Counted from the first letter of the stretch, positions 34,991 through 43,702 are shown. The stretch: 64,000 bases of DNA from Luedemannella flava (GCF_039528515.1 NZ_BAAALT010000053.1:162629-226628), one strand, 5' to 3'. Notes: generated by a model from the sequence alone, not told the origin. Translations and numbers: made by a program.

Positions 34991-35575
34991 ATGATGCGAG
35001 AGACATACGCGTTGCTGTACCGGCTGGGACTGCGGCCGTGGGAATCGTCCGAGCCACCGGCGCCGGTGGCCGCGTTCGTCGCCGCGAACCGGCCCGGCGT
35101 CGCGGTCGACCTCGGCTGCGGCACCGGCGACCAGGCGCGCTATCTCGCCGCCCACGGGTGGCAGGTCACCGCCGTCGACCTCGTGCCCCGGGCCATCGCC
35201 CTGGCCGCCGGCGGCGACCCGGAGCGAACGGTCGAATGGCGCGTCGCGGACGTCACACGGCCGGCCGAGGTGGATCCGGGCCGCAAGCTCGCCGGTCGAT
35301 GCGACCTCGTGCTCGACAACGGCTGCCTGCACGGCCTGTCCGCCGACGAGCGGGAAGGCTGGGCGACCACGGTCCGGCACCTCGCGGCTCCCGGCGCGAC
35401 GCTCCTGGTCCGGGCCGCACCACCGCGAGGTCGGGCCGGGGTCGGACCGGCCGGCATAGCGAGATCCACGATGGATCGGCTGCTCCCGCCCGACTGGACG
35501 CCCACTGCCGTGCCGACAGCGGATGCCCACGGTTGGCACGCGTACACCCTCGTAGCGTTCGGGGCGGCGGCCTGA
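34991..35575 (+). CDS. Class I SAM-dependent methyltransferase (small)
   Basis: 194 residues from ATG 34991 (a second ATG follows at once). Motif I VAVDLGCGTGDQARYLA, acidic loop AVDLVPRAIALA, motif II-like VEWRVADVTRP and motif IV CDLVLDNGCLHGLSADE fit the small-molecule/thiopurine-type methyltransferases. Divergent from hxlR, hence possibly induced by the same electrophile stress. Substrate unknown. Confidence 0.87.
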   Translation: MMRETYALLYRLGLRPWESSEPPAPVAAFVAANRPGVAVDLGCGTGDQARYLAAHGWQVTAVDLVPRAIALAAGGDPERTVEWRVADVTRPAEVDPGRKLAGRCDLVLDNGCLHGLSADEREGWATTVRHLAAPGATLLVRAAPPRGRAGVGPAGIARSTMDRLLPPDWTPTAVPTADAHGWHAYTLVAFGAAA

Positions 35576-35593
35576 CGTCACTACGATGGCGGG

Positions 35594-36244
35594 ATGACCC
35601 CTCCGGTCGGCGCCACGGTCGTGCACCGCTTCTTCGCCCGGGACGCGCTCGTGTTCGCCCGCGTGGCCCGGGTCGTCGGCAACGACGAGCGTGGCCTGCG
35701 GCTGTGGCTGCCCAACGGGGGACCGGCCGCCGTGCGGTTGGCCGCGGACGGGCGCGGCATCCGCGACATGCCGTTCGCCGAGTGGGTCGACCAGCCGACG
35801 GCGCTGAGCCTGACCCGCTGGTAGGGGCCGGACATCTTCATGCTGTTCCCGCCCGACGGATCCCACTCGGTGTGGTGGTTCTGGGACGCGCGCGGCGTCT
35901 TCGACGGGTGGTACGTGAACCTGGAGGCGCCGCACGTATGGTGGCGCGACGGCGAGGTCGCGGGCGTGGACACCACCGACCACGACCTCGACGTCGTCGT
36001 CTACCCCGACCGTACGTGGGAGTGGAAGGACGAGGACGAGCTCGCCGAGCGGCTCGCGTTCCCCGACCACTACTGGGTGGACGACGAGCCGGCGGTGTGG
36101 GCCGAGGGCGAGCGGCTCGTGCCGCTCATCGAGGCGGGCGTCTATCCGTTCGACGGCACGTTCTGCGACTTCCGACCCGACCTGGCCTGGGAGTCCCCGT
36201 TCGTGCTGCCGGACGGTTGGGACCGGCCCCGCCAACTGCGCTGA
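35594..36244 (+). pseudogene. DUF402 protein interrupted by an in-frame stop
   Basis: One continuous frame encodes an entire DUF402 protein (FFARDALVFARVARVVGNDERGL ... LMLFPPDGSHSVWWFWD ... DGWYVNLEAPH ... DHDLDVVVYPDRTWEWKDEDELAER ... FDGTFCDFRPDLAWE), except for a TAG at 35822-35824 after LTRW. The decayed copy at 38200 has TGG at that place, so a Trp codon (TGG to TAG) mutated. Both halves keep coding composition, so the mutation is recent, a sequencing error, or read through. DUF402 proteins of this type are nucleoside-triphosphate or diphosphate phosphohydrolase-like. The end overlaps the GNAT gene by one base (TGATG). Confidence 0.8.
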
Positions 36245-36708
36245 TGTGGAACTACGAGATACGGACGTACGACGGCCGGCCGCCGTCCGACGTGGTCGTT
36301 TCGCCGTACGTCGAGTACCTTCTTGGGCCGGCCGACCCCCACCTCGTGTGGTTCCTGGCGGTGCACACGCCCGCGGCAACGGCGACCGGCGGGCTGCGAC
36401 TGAGCCGTCGCGGCGGCCCGACCGGCCGCGACGTCATCGGCGAGTCGGCGACCGTCCAGCAGCTGTCGGTTGACCCCGCCCACCAGCGCGCCGGCGTAGG
36501 CACCGCCCTGATGCGCGCGGCCGAAGGCTGGCTCCGCGATCGGCCGAACCTGCCCCGGACGATCAGCCTCGGGGTGGAGACGACCAACGCCGCCGCGATC
36601 GCCCTGTACTCCCGACTGGGCTACGTCGTCACCAGCCGCGATGGCGTCCCCATCACGTTCGTGAGCGGGGACAACCATCTCTGCCAGGTCATGGTCAAGC
36701 GGCTGTAG
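36244..36708 (+). CDS. GNAT-family N-acetyltransferase
   Basis: 154 residues from ATG 36244, sharing one base with the DUF402 stop. Acetyl-CoA site: VQQLSVDPAHQRAGVGTALMRAAEGWL (motif A, with the Q-R-x-G-x-G-x-A signature as QRAGVGTAL), then ISLGVETTNAAAIALYSRLGYVVTSR (motif B). Acts on an amine of unknown identity. Translation may depend on ribosomes ending the DUF402 gene, so the stop in that gene would make this expression weaker unless ribosomes restart after it. Confidence 0.87.
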   Translation: MWNYEIRTYDGRPPSDVVVSPYVEYLLGPADPHLVWFLAVHTPAATATGGLRLSRRGGPTGRDVIGESATVQQLSVDPAHQRAGVGTALMRAAEGWLRDRPNLPRTISLGVETTNAAAIALYSRLGYVVTSRDGVPITFVSGDNHLCQVMVKRL

Positions 36709-36717
36709 CGGTTCGGG

Positions 36718-37446
36718 TCAGCCGTCGTGGCGGAACAGGGCTGTCCACAGGACCTGCTCGCCGAACCGGGGCGAGTCGGCGGGCTCGTCGCGCATGCGGC
36801 GCAGCTCGACCTCGGTCAGGTCGGCGAAGATCCAGCGCAGTGCCTCCGGGGTATAGGCGACGCCGCCCTGCAGCCCGCCGTGCCGGTAGAAGTCGGCGTC
36901 GGTCAGTTCGGAGCCCATCGCCCCGGAGGCGAAGCAGCTGAGCCCAAAGTGGCCGCCGGGGGCCAGCGCCCGGGCAAGCAGCGCGCGATAGCTGACGCGA
37001 CGGTGCGGTGGCAGGTGGTGGAAGCAGCCCGAGTCGTAGATCAGGTCGTATGGGCCGGCCGGGGCCGTCTCGGCGAACGCGTCGACGCAGTGGAACGCGA
37101 TGTCGAGTCCGGCCGCGGTGGCCCGATCGCGGGCCCACGAGATCGCGGCGGAGGACAGATCGACGGCATCGACCTCAAAGCCCGCGGCGGCCAGGTGCAG
37201 CGCGTTGCGGCCAGGACCGCAACCGAGGTCGAGGGCGCGGCCGGGGGTGGCCAAACCGCGGTCGAGGTACGACACCAGGTTCTCATCGGGCTTATCCGCG
37301 AACAACGGCACGGGCTGGTCCCGGTCCGCGTAGAAGTCGTCCCACCAGTCGGCGCCGGCGCCTGACGTCCACCGGTCGGCACCGGGCGCGAGCAGTCCGT
37401 CCAGCAGTTTCAGCACGTCCTCGACGTCGCGGATGTCGCGGTTCAT
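36718..37446 (-). CDS. Class I SAM-dependent methyltransferase
   Basis: 242 residues from ATG 37446. Motif I RALDLGCGPGRNALHLAAAGF, DAVDLSSAAISWARDRA, FHCVDAF, then YDLIYDSGCFHHLPPHRRVSYRALL, matching the thiopurine/Tehb-like small-molecule methyltransferases that end in KEYxR-type tails. Convergent with the GNAT gene with nine bases between. Nothing in the surroundings defines the acceptor. Confidence 0.88.
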   Translation of the reverse strand: MNRDIRDVEDVLKLLDGLLAPGADRWTSGAGADWWDDFYADRDQPVPLFADKPDENLVSYLDRGLATPGRALDLGCGPGRNALHLAAAGFEVDAVDLSSAAISWARDRATAAGLDIAFHCVDAFAETAPAGPYDLIYDSGCFHHLPPHRRVSYRALLARALAPGGHFGLSCFASGAMGSELTDADFYRHGGLQGGVAYTPEALRWIFADLTEVELRRMRDEPADSPRFGEQVLWTALFRHDG

Positions 37447-37525
37447 CGGGCCTCCCGCCGGTCAGCTTAGTGCTGCCGGTCCGCATCGCGCCGCGTGGCG
37501 ACGGTGCAGACAACATCGCCGCCCA

Positions 37526-38104
37526 CTACGGGTCCATGGTGCGGATGACGCGGGCCGGGTTGCCGACGGCCACGACGTTGGCGGGCAGGTCGCGGGTGAC
37601 CACCGAGCCGGCGCCGACGACTGTGTTCTCGCCGATGGTGACGCCGGGCAGTACGATGGCGCCGGAGCCGAGCCACACGTTGTCGCCGATGGTGATCGGC
37701 TTGGCGGCCTCCCACTTGTCCCGGCGCGGGCCGGGCTCGATGGGGTGGGTCGGGGTGAGCAGCTGCACGTTGGTGCCGATCTGCACGTCGGCGCCGATGG
37801 TGATCGGGGCGACGTCCAGGGCGACCAGGCCGAAGTTGGCGAACGTGCGGGCCGCGATCCGGATGTGCCGGCCGTAGTCGACCCGCAGCGGCGGGCGGAT
37901 CTCGACTCCCTCCGCGACCTCGCCGAGCAGTTCGGTCAGCAGGCGGCGACGCTCGTCGACATCACGGATCGGCGTGGCGTTGAACCGGTCCATCAGGTCC
38001 ATCGCGCGCAGGCCGGCTTGGGCGAGCTCCGGGTCGTCGGCGATGTACAGGTCGCCGGCGAGCATCCGCTCACGCATCGACCGCGCATCGGAAGGCCTGG
38101 TCAT
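37526..38104 (-). CDS. Maltose/galactoside O-acetyltransferase (left-handed beta helix)
   Basis: 192 residues from ATG 38104. N-terminal RMLAGDLYIADDPELA and LLGEVAEGVEIRPPLRVDYGRHI are family-typical (Mac domain), then hexapeptide repeats: FANFGLVALDVAPITIGADVQIGTNVQLLTPTHP with the catalytic His, ITIGDNVWLGSGAIVLPGVTIGENTVVGAGSVVTRDLPANVVAVGNPAR. It transfers acetyl from acetyl-CoA to a sugar hydroxyl. Not in an operon with the methyltransferase upstream (79-base gap with a likely promoter). Confidence 0.92.
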   Translation of the reverse strand: MTRPSDARSMRERMLAGDLYIADDPELAQAGLRAMDLMDRFNATPIRDVDERRRLLTELLGEVAEGVEIRPPLRVDYGRHIRIAARTFANFGLVALDVAPITIGADVQIGTNVQLLTPTHPIEPGPRRDKWEAAKPITIGDNVWLGSGAIVLPGVTIGENTVVGAGSVVTRDLPANVVAVGNPARVIRTMDP

Positions 38105-38199
38105 AGGCACTACCGTACGCGGGAACGAGGCGGCTTGTGCCGTAGGACGCGGCCTGGCCGGCGATGATGGTGATGGGTGACCGTCACTACGATGGCCGG

Positions 38200-38624
38200 A
38201 TGACCCCTCCGATCGGCGCCAGGGGCCGTGCACCGGTTCTTCGCCCGGGGCATGCTCGTGTTCGCCCGTGTGGCGCGGGTGGTCGGCAACGACGAGCGCG
38301 GCCACCGATTGTGGTGCCAACGGGGGACCGGCCGCCGTGGGCTGGCCGCGGCATCCGCGACATGCCGTTCGCCGAGGGGGTTGAGCGGCCGACGGAGCTG
38401 AGACTGACCCGCTGTGGGGCCCCGACATCTTCATACTGTTCCCCGACCACTACTGGGTGGACGACGAGCTCGCGGTGCGGGCCGAGGGCGAGCGGTTTGT
38501 GCCCCTCATCGAAGCCGGCGTCTATAGGTTCGACGGCACGTTCTGCGACTTCCGACCCGACCTGGCTTGGGAGTCCGCGTTCGTGATGCCCGGACGGTTG
38601 GGACCGACCACGCGAATGAATTGA
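38200..38624 (+). pseudogene. DUF402 pseudogene (degraded copy of 35594-36244)
   Basis: Recognisable from GTCACTACGATGGC before the ATG to the end, so the duplication includes the leader. Several single-base losses break the frame (near 38225, 38320, 38415). The middle ~165 bases are deleted exactly between two short GTTCCC repeats seen in the intact copy (LMLFP joined to FPDHYWVDD). The tail FDGTFCDFRPDLAWES is preserved. It preserves TGGGGCC where the other copy has the TAG mutation. Confidence 0.8.
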
Positions 38625-39196
38625 TGTTCGTCCTGTCGGTGAACGGGGCGAGTCTCATGGAGCGCGATTGTCGTGCGTTGCGGCCTCGGATCTTGACAGA
38701 ACCGGCCCAGAAACAGTGAAGCTCACGTCTACTATCTACCGAACCCGGGAGCATTCGAACCTAGAGCCGTGATGCCCGAACCGATCGCGTAAAGCTCGAG
38801 ATAGCACAACATGATCCACGTCGTGCGGTTCCAATGCCAGAGTTCCAACTGCCACCAGGCAATTGCGCTCAGATACTGTCAGAACGATCAACCTAGCGGA
38901 GTTGTCGGGAGTGTGGCGACATACCTCAATTGAGCAGTATCCCCGCAACTTTCGCCAGGTCGCCGCGGCATGCTCGGCGACATCTCCGTGGCCGCTCGAC
39001 CTATATGGCGCATAGACGAGTGGCGTGCGTAGGACCGTCCATCAAGACTCTTGGTCCCGATGACTAACCTTTCGCAGGGCGGCCAAAGCACGTTAAAACG
39101 ATTACCATCTTTGATGGAATGCGGACCCGGCCGAAGATCAAAATACGCGGTGCGTCGATTCTCACGCTTGCCGTCCTAAAGTAGGGACACATAGAC
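38625..39196. other. Gene-free stretch at the left edge of the low-GC island
   Basis: About 570 bases with lower GC than the flanks and no frame that reads like protein. Stop codons occur in all frames. No tRNA end, integrase fragment or clear direct repeat is visible. The last ~80 bases before 39197 should hold the promoter of the next gene; a weak GTAGGGA precedes the ATG. It marks the transition to the island. Confidence 0.5.
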
Positions 39197-40135
39197 ATGA
39201 AATTGCTAGCCCGCATCGGATCGACCGTCAAACTGCAACTTGACTGGATCATCACGGTGGCCCTTGCAGTGGGCGTGTCGATCCTGGGGCTAGTTGATGG
39301 CGTCTCGACAAAAACGGTGCTGACGACCACCCTGCTTGTCCTCGGCGTCTTCGCGGTTGGATGGATGCGGGACCGTGTAGCAGCGGACCAGTTGCGGAAG
39401 GACCTAAAAAACCTCCCACAAGCCGTTCACAATGCACTCACCGGCAATCAGTTGCTAAATCAGGCGCGTGTCATCGGACTTTCGGCGGTATACCCGAACG
39501 CAATCGACAAGAATTGGCTTCCGGAAATTGAAGCAGCCCGCGAGGTCAGAATAGTCAAACTCAAGCTGAACCTAACGGAGAACCCTGACTATCTACAGGC
39601 GCTGTGTGCCGTGTTGCGGCGAGGCGGCAAAGTGACAGTTGTTATGGGTGATCCCCGTGCGCCAGCGATCTGGTTGCGGTACAAGGAGGAACCGCATGGC
39701 CTGCCGGGCGAGCGAAATACCGAAACTGCATGGATAAACGGACTGGCGGAACTGGCCGTTGAAGTCGCGCGGCTTGAATCGTGGAGGCAAAAGCTTCTGT
39801 TGGTCGCAGCGCATCCGAATCAAGTTTACATCGGCCTTTCCACAGCATACCCTACACACGCGTATTACTGCTTTGACTCAACGACATATGTTTACCACTA
39901 CGCGTACATGGCTAGGGGCTACTATTCGCCGATGTTTGTATTCGATGAGCATACAGCGCAACACTCGCTTGTCGCGCAGGGTTGCGCTGCGTTGATCGGG
40001 GATTCGATCACATTAAGCTCCAAGGTCGCGGCAGACATTGCGCGGAAGCTGGCAGCAGGCGCATTCGCGGACGCACGAGTCAACTCGAGTACTATAACCG
40101 TGACTCATAAATCTTCCGGCGCTAAGGGGATCTGA
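39197..40135 (+). CDS. Two-helix membrane protein with PLD-like (DUF5919-like) domain
   Basis: 312 residues from ATG 39197. Two membrane helices near the N-terminus (~16-33 and ~40-57), then a charged stalk (RDRVAADQLRKDLKNL) and a cytoplasmic domain: VRIVKLKLNLTENPDYLQALCAVLRRGGKVTVVMGDPRAPAIWLR (the GDPxxPAxxxR pattern of the PLD-like DUF5919 family, ~150-161), then a C-terminal HAYYCFDSTTYVYHYAYMARGYYSPMFVFDE. The canonical HKD motif is not seen, so catalytic activity is doubtful. Membrane-plus-PLD layouts occur as effectors in bacterial conflict systems; that role is inference. GC content is well below that of genes outside the island. Codes next to a 2H phosphoesterase with one base between. 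Confidence 0.65.
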   Translation: MKLLARIGSTVKLQLDWIITVALAVGVSILGLVDGVSTKTVLTTTLLVLGVFAVGWMRDRVAADQLRKDLKNLPQAVHNALTGNQLLNQARVIGLSAVYPNAIDKNWLPEIEAAREVRIVKLKLNLTENPDYLQALCAVLRRGGKVTVVMGDPRAPAIWLRYKEEPHGLPGERNTETAWINGLAELAVEVARLESWRQKLLLVAAHPNQVYIGLSTAYPTHAYYCFDSTTYVYHYAYMARGYYSPMFVFDEHTAQHSLVAQGCAALIGDSITLSSKVAADIARKLAAGAFADARVNSSTITVTHKSSGAKGI

Positions 40136-40136
40136 C

Positions 40137-40685
40137 GTGGTACTGGGCATTATTCTTCTTCCCGATGACGCGACGTCGAAGAGGATTTCTACCTACTCGG
40201 ATCGGCTGGCTCAATCTGGTGAGGCGACAATGCGGCTTGGCGACGGAGCGCCGCCCCATGTCACCCTACTCCATGCCGAGTTCCAAAAGGAGAATGGGGC
40301 TGAATGGTGGGATGCGCTCCAGTCGCGTATACCGACTGACATTTCCTGTTCACTTGCTGGGCTGCTTTTTCAGGAGATTCCGACTGGTGACTATTATGTT
40401 CCGGAGGGAGGAGTGTCCGCAGGCATTGAGATCGTGCGAACGCCGCTGATTGACCTTGCCCACAAGATAACGCTCATGTTTGCCCAAAAGCTTGGCGCGT
40501 CGCCCCTAGGCGCCTTCGGTGATCAGTATCGTCCCCATATAACGCTGAACATCTTTAGAGCCTTTCCGGCCGGGCAACTCGTATTTGATGGCAAGCTTCT
40601 TTCGGGTGCCCTTTCGCTAAAGCTCGCGCTTGGCCAGCTTGGGCCGTACGGCACTTTTCCAAGAGTTCTTGCGGTACGTGGTTAA
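40137..40685 (+). CDS. 2H phosphoesterase (2'-5' RNA ligase/CPDase superfamily)
   Basis: 182 residues from GTG 40137, one base after the previous stop. The two HxT signatures that define the superfamily are present: PPHVTLLH (His 41, Thr 43) and YRPHITLN (His 134, Thr 136), each in the correct sequence setting with about 90 residues between. 2H enzymes cut 2',5'- or cyclic phosphodiester bonds in RNA ends or in nucleotide second messengers. Linked to a membrane PLD-like protein and a Nudix protein, it could cleave a cyclic or oligo-nucleotide signal; this needs biochemical support. Confidence 0.8.
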   Translation: MVLGIILLPDDATSKRISTYSDRLAQSGEATMRLGDGAPPHVTLLHAEFQKENGAEWWDALQSRIPTDISCSLAGLLFQEIPTGDYYVPEGGVSAGIEIVRTPLIDLAHKITLMFAQKLGASPLGAFGDQYRPHITLNIFRAFPAGQLVFDGKLLSGALSLKLALGQLGPYGTFPRVLAVRG

Positions 40686-40712
40686 GGTCGGTTTCTGGCG
40701 ATTGGTGGCCCA

Positions 40713-41744
40713 GTGAAGATCATTGTAACGGGAAACGAAGGTTACATTGGATCGGTTCTCACGGATGGCCTAATAAAGCGCGGCCATACAGTTGCGGGCT
40801 TCGATAATGGATGGTTCTCCAAATGTGTGGCGCAGATAGTGCGTGATCCGCCTATGACTATTAGAAAGGATCTGCGCGACGTGGTCTCCAAGGACCTAGC
40901 GGGTGCGCAGGCGGTGATCCATCTAGCCGCGTTAAGTAATGAGCAATTCGGCTGCTGGAATTCTCACATCACGAATGCAATTAATGTTGCTGGCACGTTA
41001 CGCTTGAGCCAGGCCGCAGCGGATGCCGGCGTTGAGCATTTGGTCTTTGTGTCATCCACGGCAGTCTACGGAAGGCGAGGTGCCGAGCTTGTCGATGAAA
41101 CGGTATCGCCCCAGCCTGCCACTGTGTACTCAAGATCAAAGTTGGATGCGGAGCGAGCTATCTTGGCAGCGTCCCCCCGTACGATGCGAACGACTATCCT
41201 TCGACCAGCAAGCGTCTTTGGATTCAGCCCAAGATTCAGAATGGATCTGGCGGTGAACGAGTTCGTTACGACGGCTGTGACTTCGGGCATCGTTGAGATG
41301 CGGTCGGAAGGAACGGCTTGGCGGCCATTCGTTCACATAGATGATCTGTGTTTGGCGCTGATCGCAGTGGTGGAGGCGCCTGACGCCCGAGACCGGCAGA
41401 GAGTGTTTAACGTTGGCTTATCGCAAGAGAATTACCAAATCGCGGATGTGGCGGTAATGGTCAATAGTGTACTTAATGTGGAGGTTCGAAAGATCCCGAC
41501 TCGAGATCAAGATGTGATAGGGCAGCGAGTCAGCTTCGATCGATTTCGGGAACAATTTCCGGCATGGCAGCCGGTTTGGACCTTGCCCGAGGCGCTTTCT
41601 AGTGTCGCCTATGAAGTCGAAAGGGCCGCGATCCCGTTGAAACGTGACCCGAGTATGTTTCGGCGGCTAGATTCGGTTAAAAAGTTGCAAAACTCTGGCT
41701 TTTTGGATGCGGACCTAAAAGAAATTCATCGTCCCAGTTCTTGA
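40713..41744 (+). CDS. NAD-dependent sugar epimerase/dehydratase (extended SDR)
   Basis: 343 residues from GTG 40713. Rossmann motif VTGNEGYIGS (GxxGxxG, ~7-13), DxR-like FDNGW, HLAALSNEQFGCW, VSSTAVYG with the catalytic Ser/Thr, YSRSKLDAE (Tyr 139, Lys 143) and LRPASVFGFSPRFRMD. Acts on a nucleotide-sugar 4-position or related. Composition matches the island. With the nucleotidyltransferase that faces it, it gives the island a sugar-nucleotide character: a surface sugar or a sugar-nucleotide signal are both possible. Confidence 0.85.
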   Translation: MKIIVTGNEGYIGSVLTDGLIKRGHTVAGFDNGWFSKCVAQIVRDPPMTIRKDLRDVVSKDLAGAQAVIHLAALSNEQFGCWNSHITNAINVAGTLRLSQAAADAGVEHLVFVSSTAVYGRRGAELVDETVSPQPATVYSRSKLDAERAILAASPRTMRTTILRPASVFGFSPRFRMDLAVNEFVTTAVTSGIVEMRSEGTAWRPFVHIDDLCLALIAVVEAPDARDRQRVFNVGLSQENYQIADVAVMVNSVLNVEVRKIPTRDQDVIGQRVSFDRFREQFPAWQPVWTLPEALSSVAYEVERAAIPLKRDPSMFRRLDSVKKLQNSGFLDADLKEIHRPSS

Positions 41745-41760
41745 TGTAGCTTATGGGGGC

Positions 41761-41797
41761 ATGGCTAGCCTCGCTGAAACCTTTAGGCTCAGGCCAT
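41761..41797. terminator. Probable bidirectional terminator in the island
   Basis: ATGGCTAGCCT (41761-41771) and AGGCTCAGGCCAT (41785-41797) pair with a small bulge around a 13-base loop, between the convergent epimerase and nucleotidyltransferase genes, where a terminator for both is expected. Confidence 0.4.
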
Positions 41798-41802
41798 TGA
41801 GA

Positions 41803-42555
41803 CTAACAAAATGGAAGCCATGAGAGATCGCCCGAACTCCATCGCTGCTCAGCGTGTACAACATCGGCCGGGTCAGTGATGCGAACAAGGCTCCCTTTAT
41901 GTTCATATGCGGCGAGCCGGCGTTCAGTTGCGAGTTGTGGCAGGAGTGAAGTTTCCAACCCTTCGGGCGTAAGGCGGTCTAGCGCATCTGAACCGAGAAG
42001 TATAAAACCCAGGTTAACAGGCGACCCTAGCATCGGTTTCTCGCGGAAAGCGGTGACAATGTTGCGATCGGAGATGGTGACATGCCCGTACGGAGAGCGG
42101 CTCCGAGCCACAGTTACCGTGGCATCTGCCGACGAATTTTGGTGGCGTAAGATCAGCTTTTTGATGCTTATGTCCGCTAGCGTGTCACCATAACAGACGA
42201 TCGTCGGTGGTTGCACGAGTTTGCGAGCCACTAGTAACCGCTGAGCCGCCGTTGCGTTGACCCCGGCATTTGAGATATGTAGTCGAGGCGACCTCCCTAC
42301 CGCGCCGAGGTGCCGCTGCTGTCGATAGTAATTGGTGCCTTTCTGGCGGAGCCATCCGTTCTTGGCTAAGCAGTCCAGTATTGCATCCGAATAATGGCCA
42401 AGACATAAGCAAATATCTACTACGCCATTATTAATGAGATGTCCGATCAATTGAATTATCAAGGCCCGGGGCCCAACCGGGATAAGTGCCTTAGGATTAA
42501 GCGCGCCCATCCTGCGGCCTTCGCCGCCACATAGGATCAATGCTGATGGCGTCAT
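41803..42555 (-). CDS. Sugar-1-phosphate nucleotidyltransferase-like protein
   Basis: 250 residues from ATG 42555. The NTP-binding motif LCGGEGRRMGALNPKALIPVG (GGxGxRxxxxxPK, with Lys 22) is intact, followed by the metal Asp in IVCYGDTLADI, and a late FREKPMLGSPVNLGFILLG, as in cytidylyl- and thymidylyltransferases (RfbF/RmlA type). It activates a sugar-1-phosphate. Low GC, same island. It starts 43 bases before the end of the Nudix gene, on the same strand, so they may be co-transcribed. Confidence 0.8.
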   Translation of the reverse strand: MTPSALILCGGEGRRMGALNPKALIPVGPRALIIQLIGHLINNGVVDICLCLGHYSDAILDCLAKNGWLRQKGTNYYRQQRHLGAVGRSPRLHISNAGVNATAAQRLLVARKLVQPPTIVCYGDTLADISIKKLILRHQNSSADATVTVARSRSPYGHVTISDRNIVTAFREKPMLGSPVNLGFILLGSDALDRLTPEGLETSLLPQLATERRLAAYEHKGSLVRITDPADVVHAEQRWSSGDLSWLPFC

Positions 42556-42598
42556 CTTTGCCTATCTTCCGGCCGCCATTTCTACGTGACGAATACTT

Positions 42599-43702
42599 CT
42601 AATTTAGCATGTTGCGTGCTTGCCACAATTGGACTAACGATACCGACGCATGTGGCAGCCAGGTCCGTCCTAGCTTGTCGGTTCTACCTTGAGGTGCGAT
42701 GGGCGATAATCCTTTCCAAGTGGCAATTACTTCTTTAAGTGATCGCTGTTGGAGAGGCAGCCAACCGATGGCTCTCGATTCCCATTCGCTTTCAGCATCC
42801 CGCTTGATTCGCAGTTCAATCTCGGCTTTGGTGAGACGAGATTTGACGTGGGCAAAGAAGTAGAAGCTTGCATCTCTGAGGTAGAGGCCGAACCACGAAA
42901 ATGCGATGTGACCACCATAGTCCTCGGGCTTCAGTCCAATTTCCTCTAACAAGGCGCGTCGCGCAGCGCTGAAGCATGTCTCAGGACTAGGTTCTAGGTC
43001 GCCGGCGAACCGTTCGGTGCGCCAATTCATTGTCTCGTGGGCCCCGATTTGCCACGAGCGCGGATATGTCGTGACGCTATCTGAGCGCTGCAGGATTAGT
43101 ACATCGCCTGATACGTCCAGAACGGATACGTTAATCACGATGTCTGACATGGGGGCTGATTCGGCTACGGAGCGGATGCCGTTCAGCTTTACTCGTTGGT
43201 AGACCATTTGTAGTTCGTTGAGATGCTCGGGGTTGCCGAAATAGTCCCTGACGGCAACGTAATCGCTATAATGGCCTTCTTGCACGGTAAGGAAGAATTT
43301 GGTCGTATCTTCTGATTCGCGGTCATCAATTTGATACGTGACGAGACTCGCGCACGGATTTCCTACGTGTCGTTCTCTGAGTTGGTGGCGTGCGCGATCG
43401 ATCTCCTGGCTATCCACCCAGTCTTGCGGACGGGCGCGCGTCGTCGAAACCCGTGTCGGGCCGATGTTTTCGGATTCAGCTGGCATTGACCGAATGTTCC
43501 ATCGCCGAATGCAGAGGAAGAGTAGGTCCTCAGGGTCAAATGCGAAAGCACGGTAACTCAACTCGTAGGCCTGCCGCGCTGCTCTAGTTCTGATGGCAAA
43601 GGTTAGCTTTTCATCTAGTTTCCGAAATGCCCTCTCAAAGTAGTGTGTTAGGAGTATTCCGCCGATGAACGCCATTGCGGGCACCGCCCAGCTGGCCTGC
43701 AT
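42599..43702 (-). CDS. Membrane-anchored protein with C-terminal Nudix-like domain
   Basis: 367 residues from ATG 43702. One membrane helix at residues ~5-20 followed by a ~165-residue region I do not recognise, then a Nudix-like fold: VSVLDVSGDVLILQRS (~193-208), GAHETMNW and the box ETCFSAARRALLEEIGL (~241-257). E241, R249, E253, E254 and G256 fit Gx5Ex7REUxEExGU, but the Glu after R249 is Ala and the initial Gly spacing is one off, so hydrolase activity may be altered. Membrane-attached Nudix proteins are known next to nucleotide-signal defence genes (SMODS-associated NUDIX), which is the closest match I can suggest. Confidence 0.68.
   Translation of the reverse strand: MQASWAVPAMAFIGGILLTHYFERAFRKLDEKLTFAIRTRAARQAYELSYRAFAFDPEDLLFLCIRRWNIRSMPAESENIGPTRVSTTRARPQDWVDSQEIDRARHQLRERHVGNPCASLVTYQIDDRESEDTTKFFLTVQEGHYSDYVAVRDYFGNPEHLNELQMVYQRVKLNGIRSVAESAPMSDIVINVSVLDVSGDVLILQRSDSVTTYPRSWQIGAHETMNWRTERFAGDLEPSPETCFSAARRALLEEIGLKPEDYGGHIAFSWFGLYLRDASFYFFAHVKSRLTKAEIELRIKRDAESEWESRAIGWLPLQQRSLKEVIATWKGLSPIAPQGRTDKLGRTWLPHASVSLVQLWQARNMLN

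Noticed and set aside
38740..38800. tRNA-like GGTTCGAAT on the minus strand in the gene-free stretch
   Set aside because: The T-arm stem does not pair and no acceptor or anticodon arm could be built; a chance match.
38736..39330. Small minus-strand frames (67-88 codons) before the membrane PLD-like gene
   Set aside because: Mutually overlapping, no ribosome sites, no recognisable pattern; the last one overlaps a real gene.
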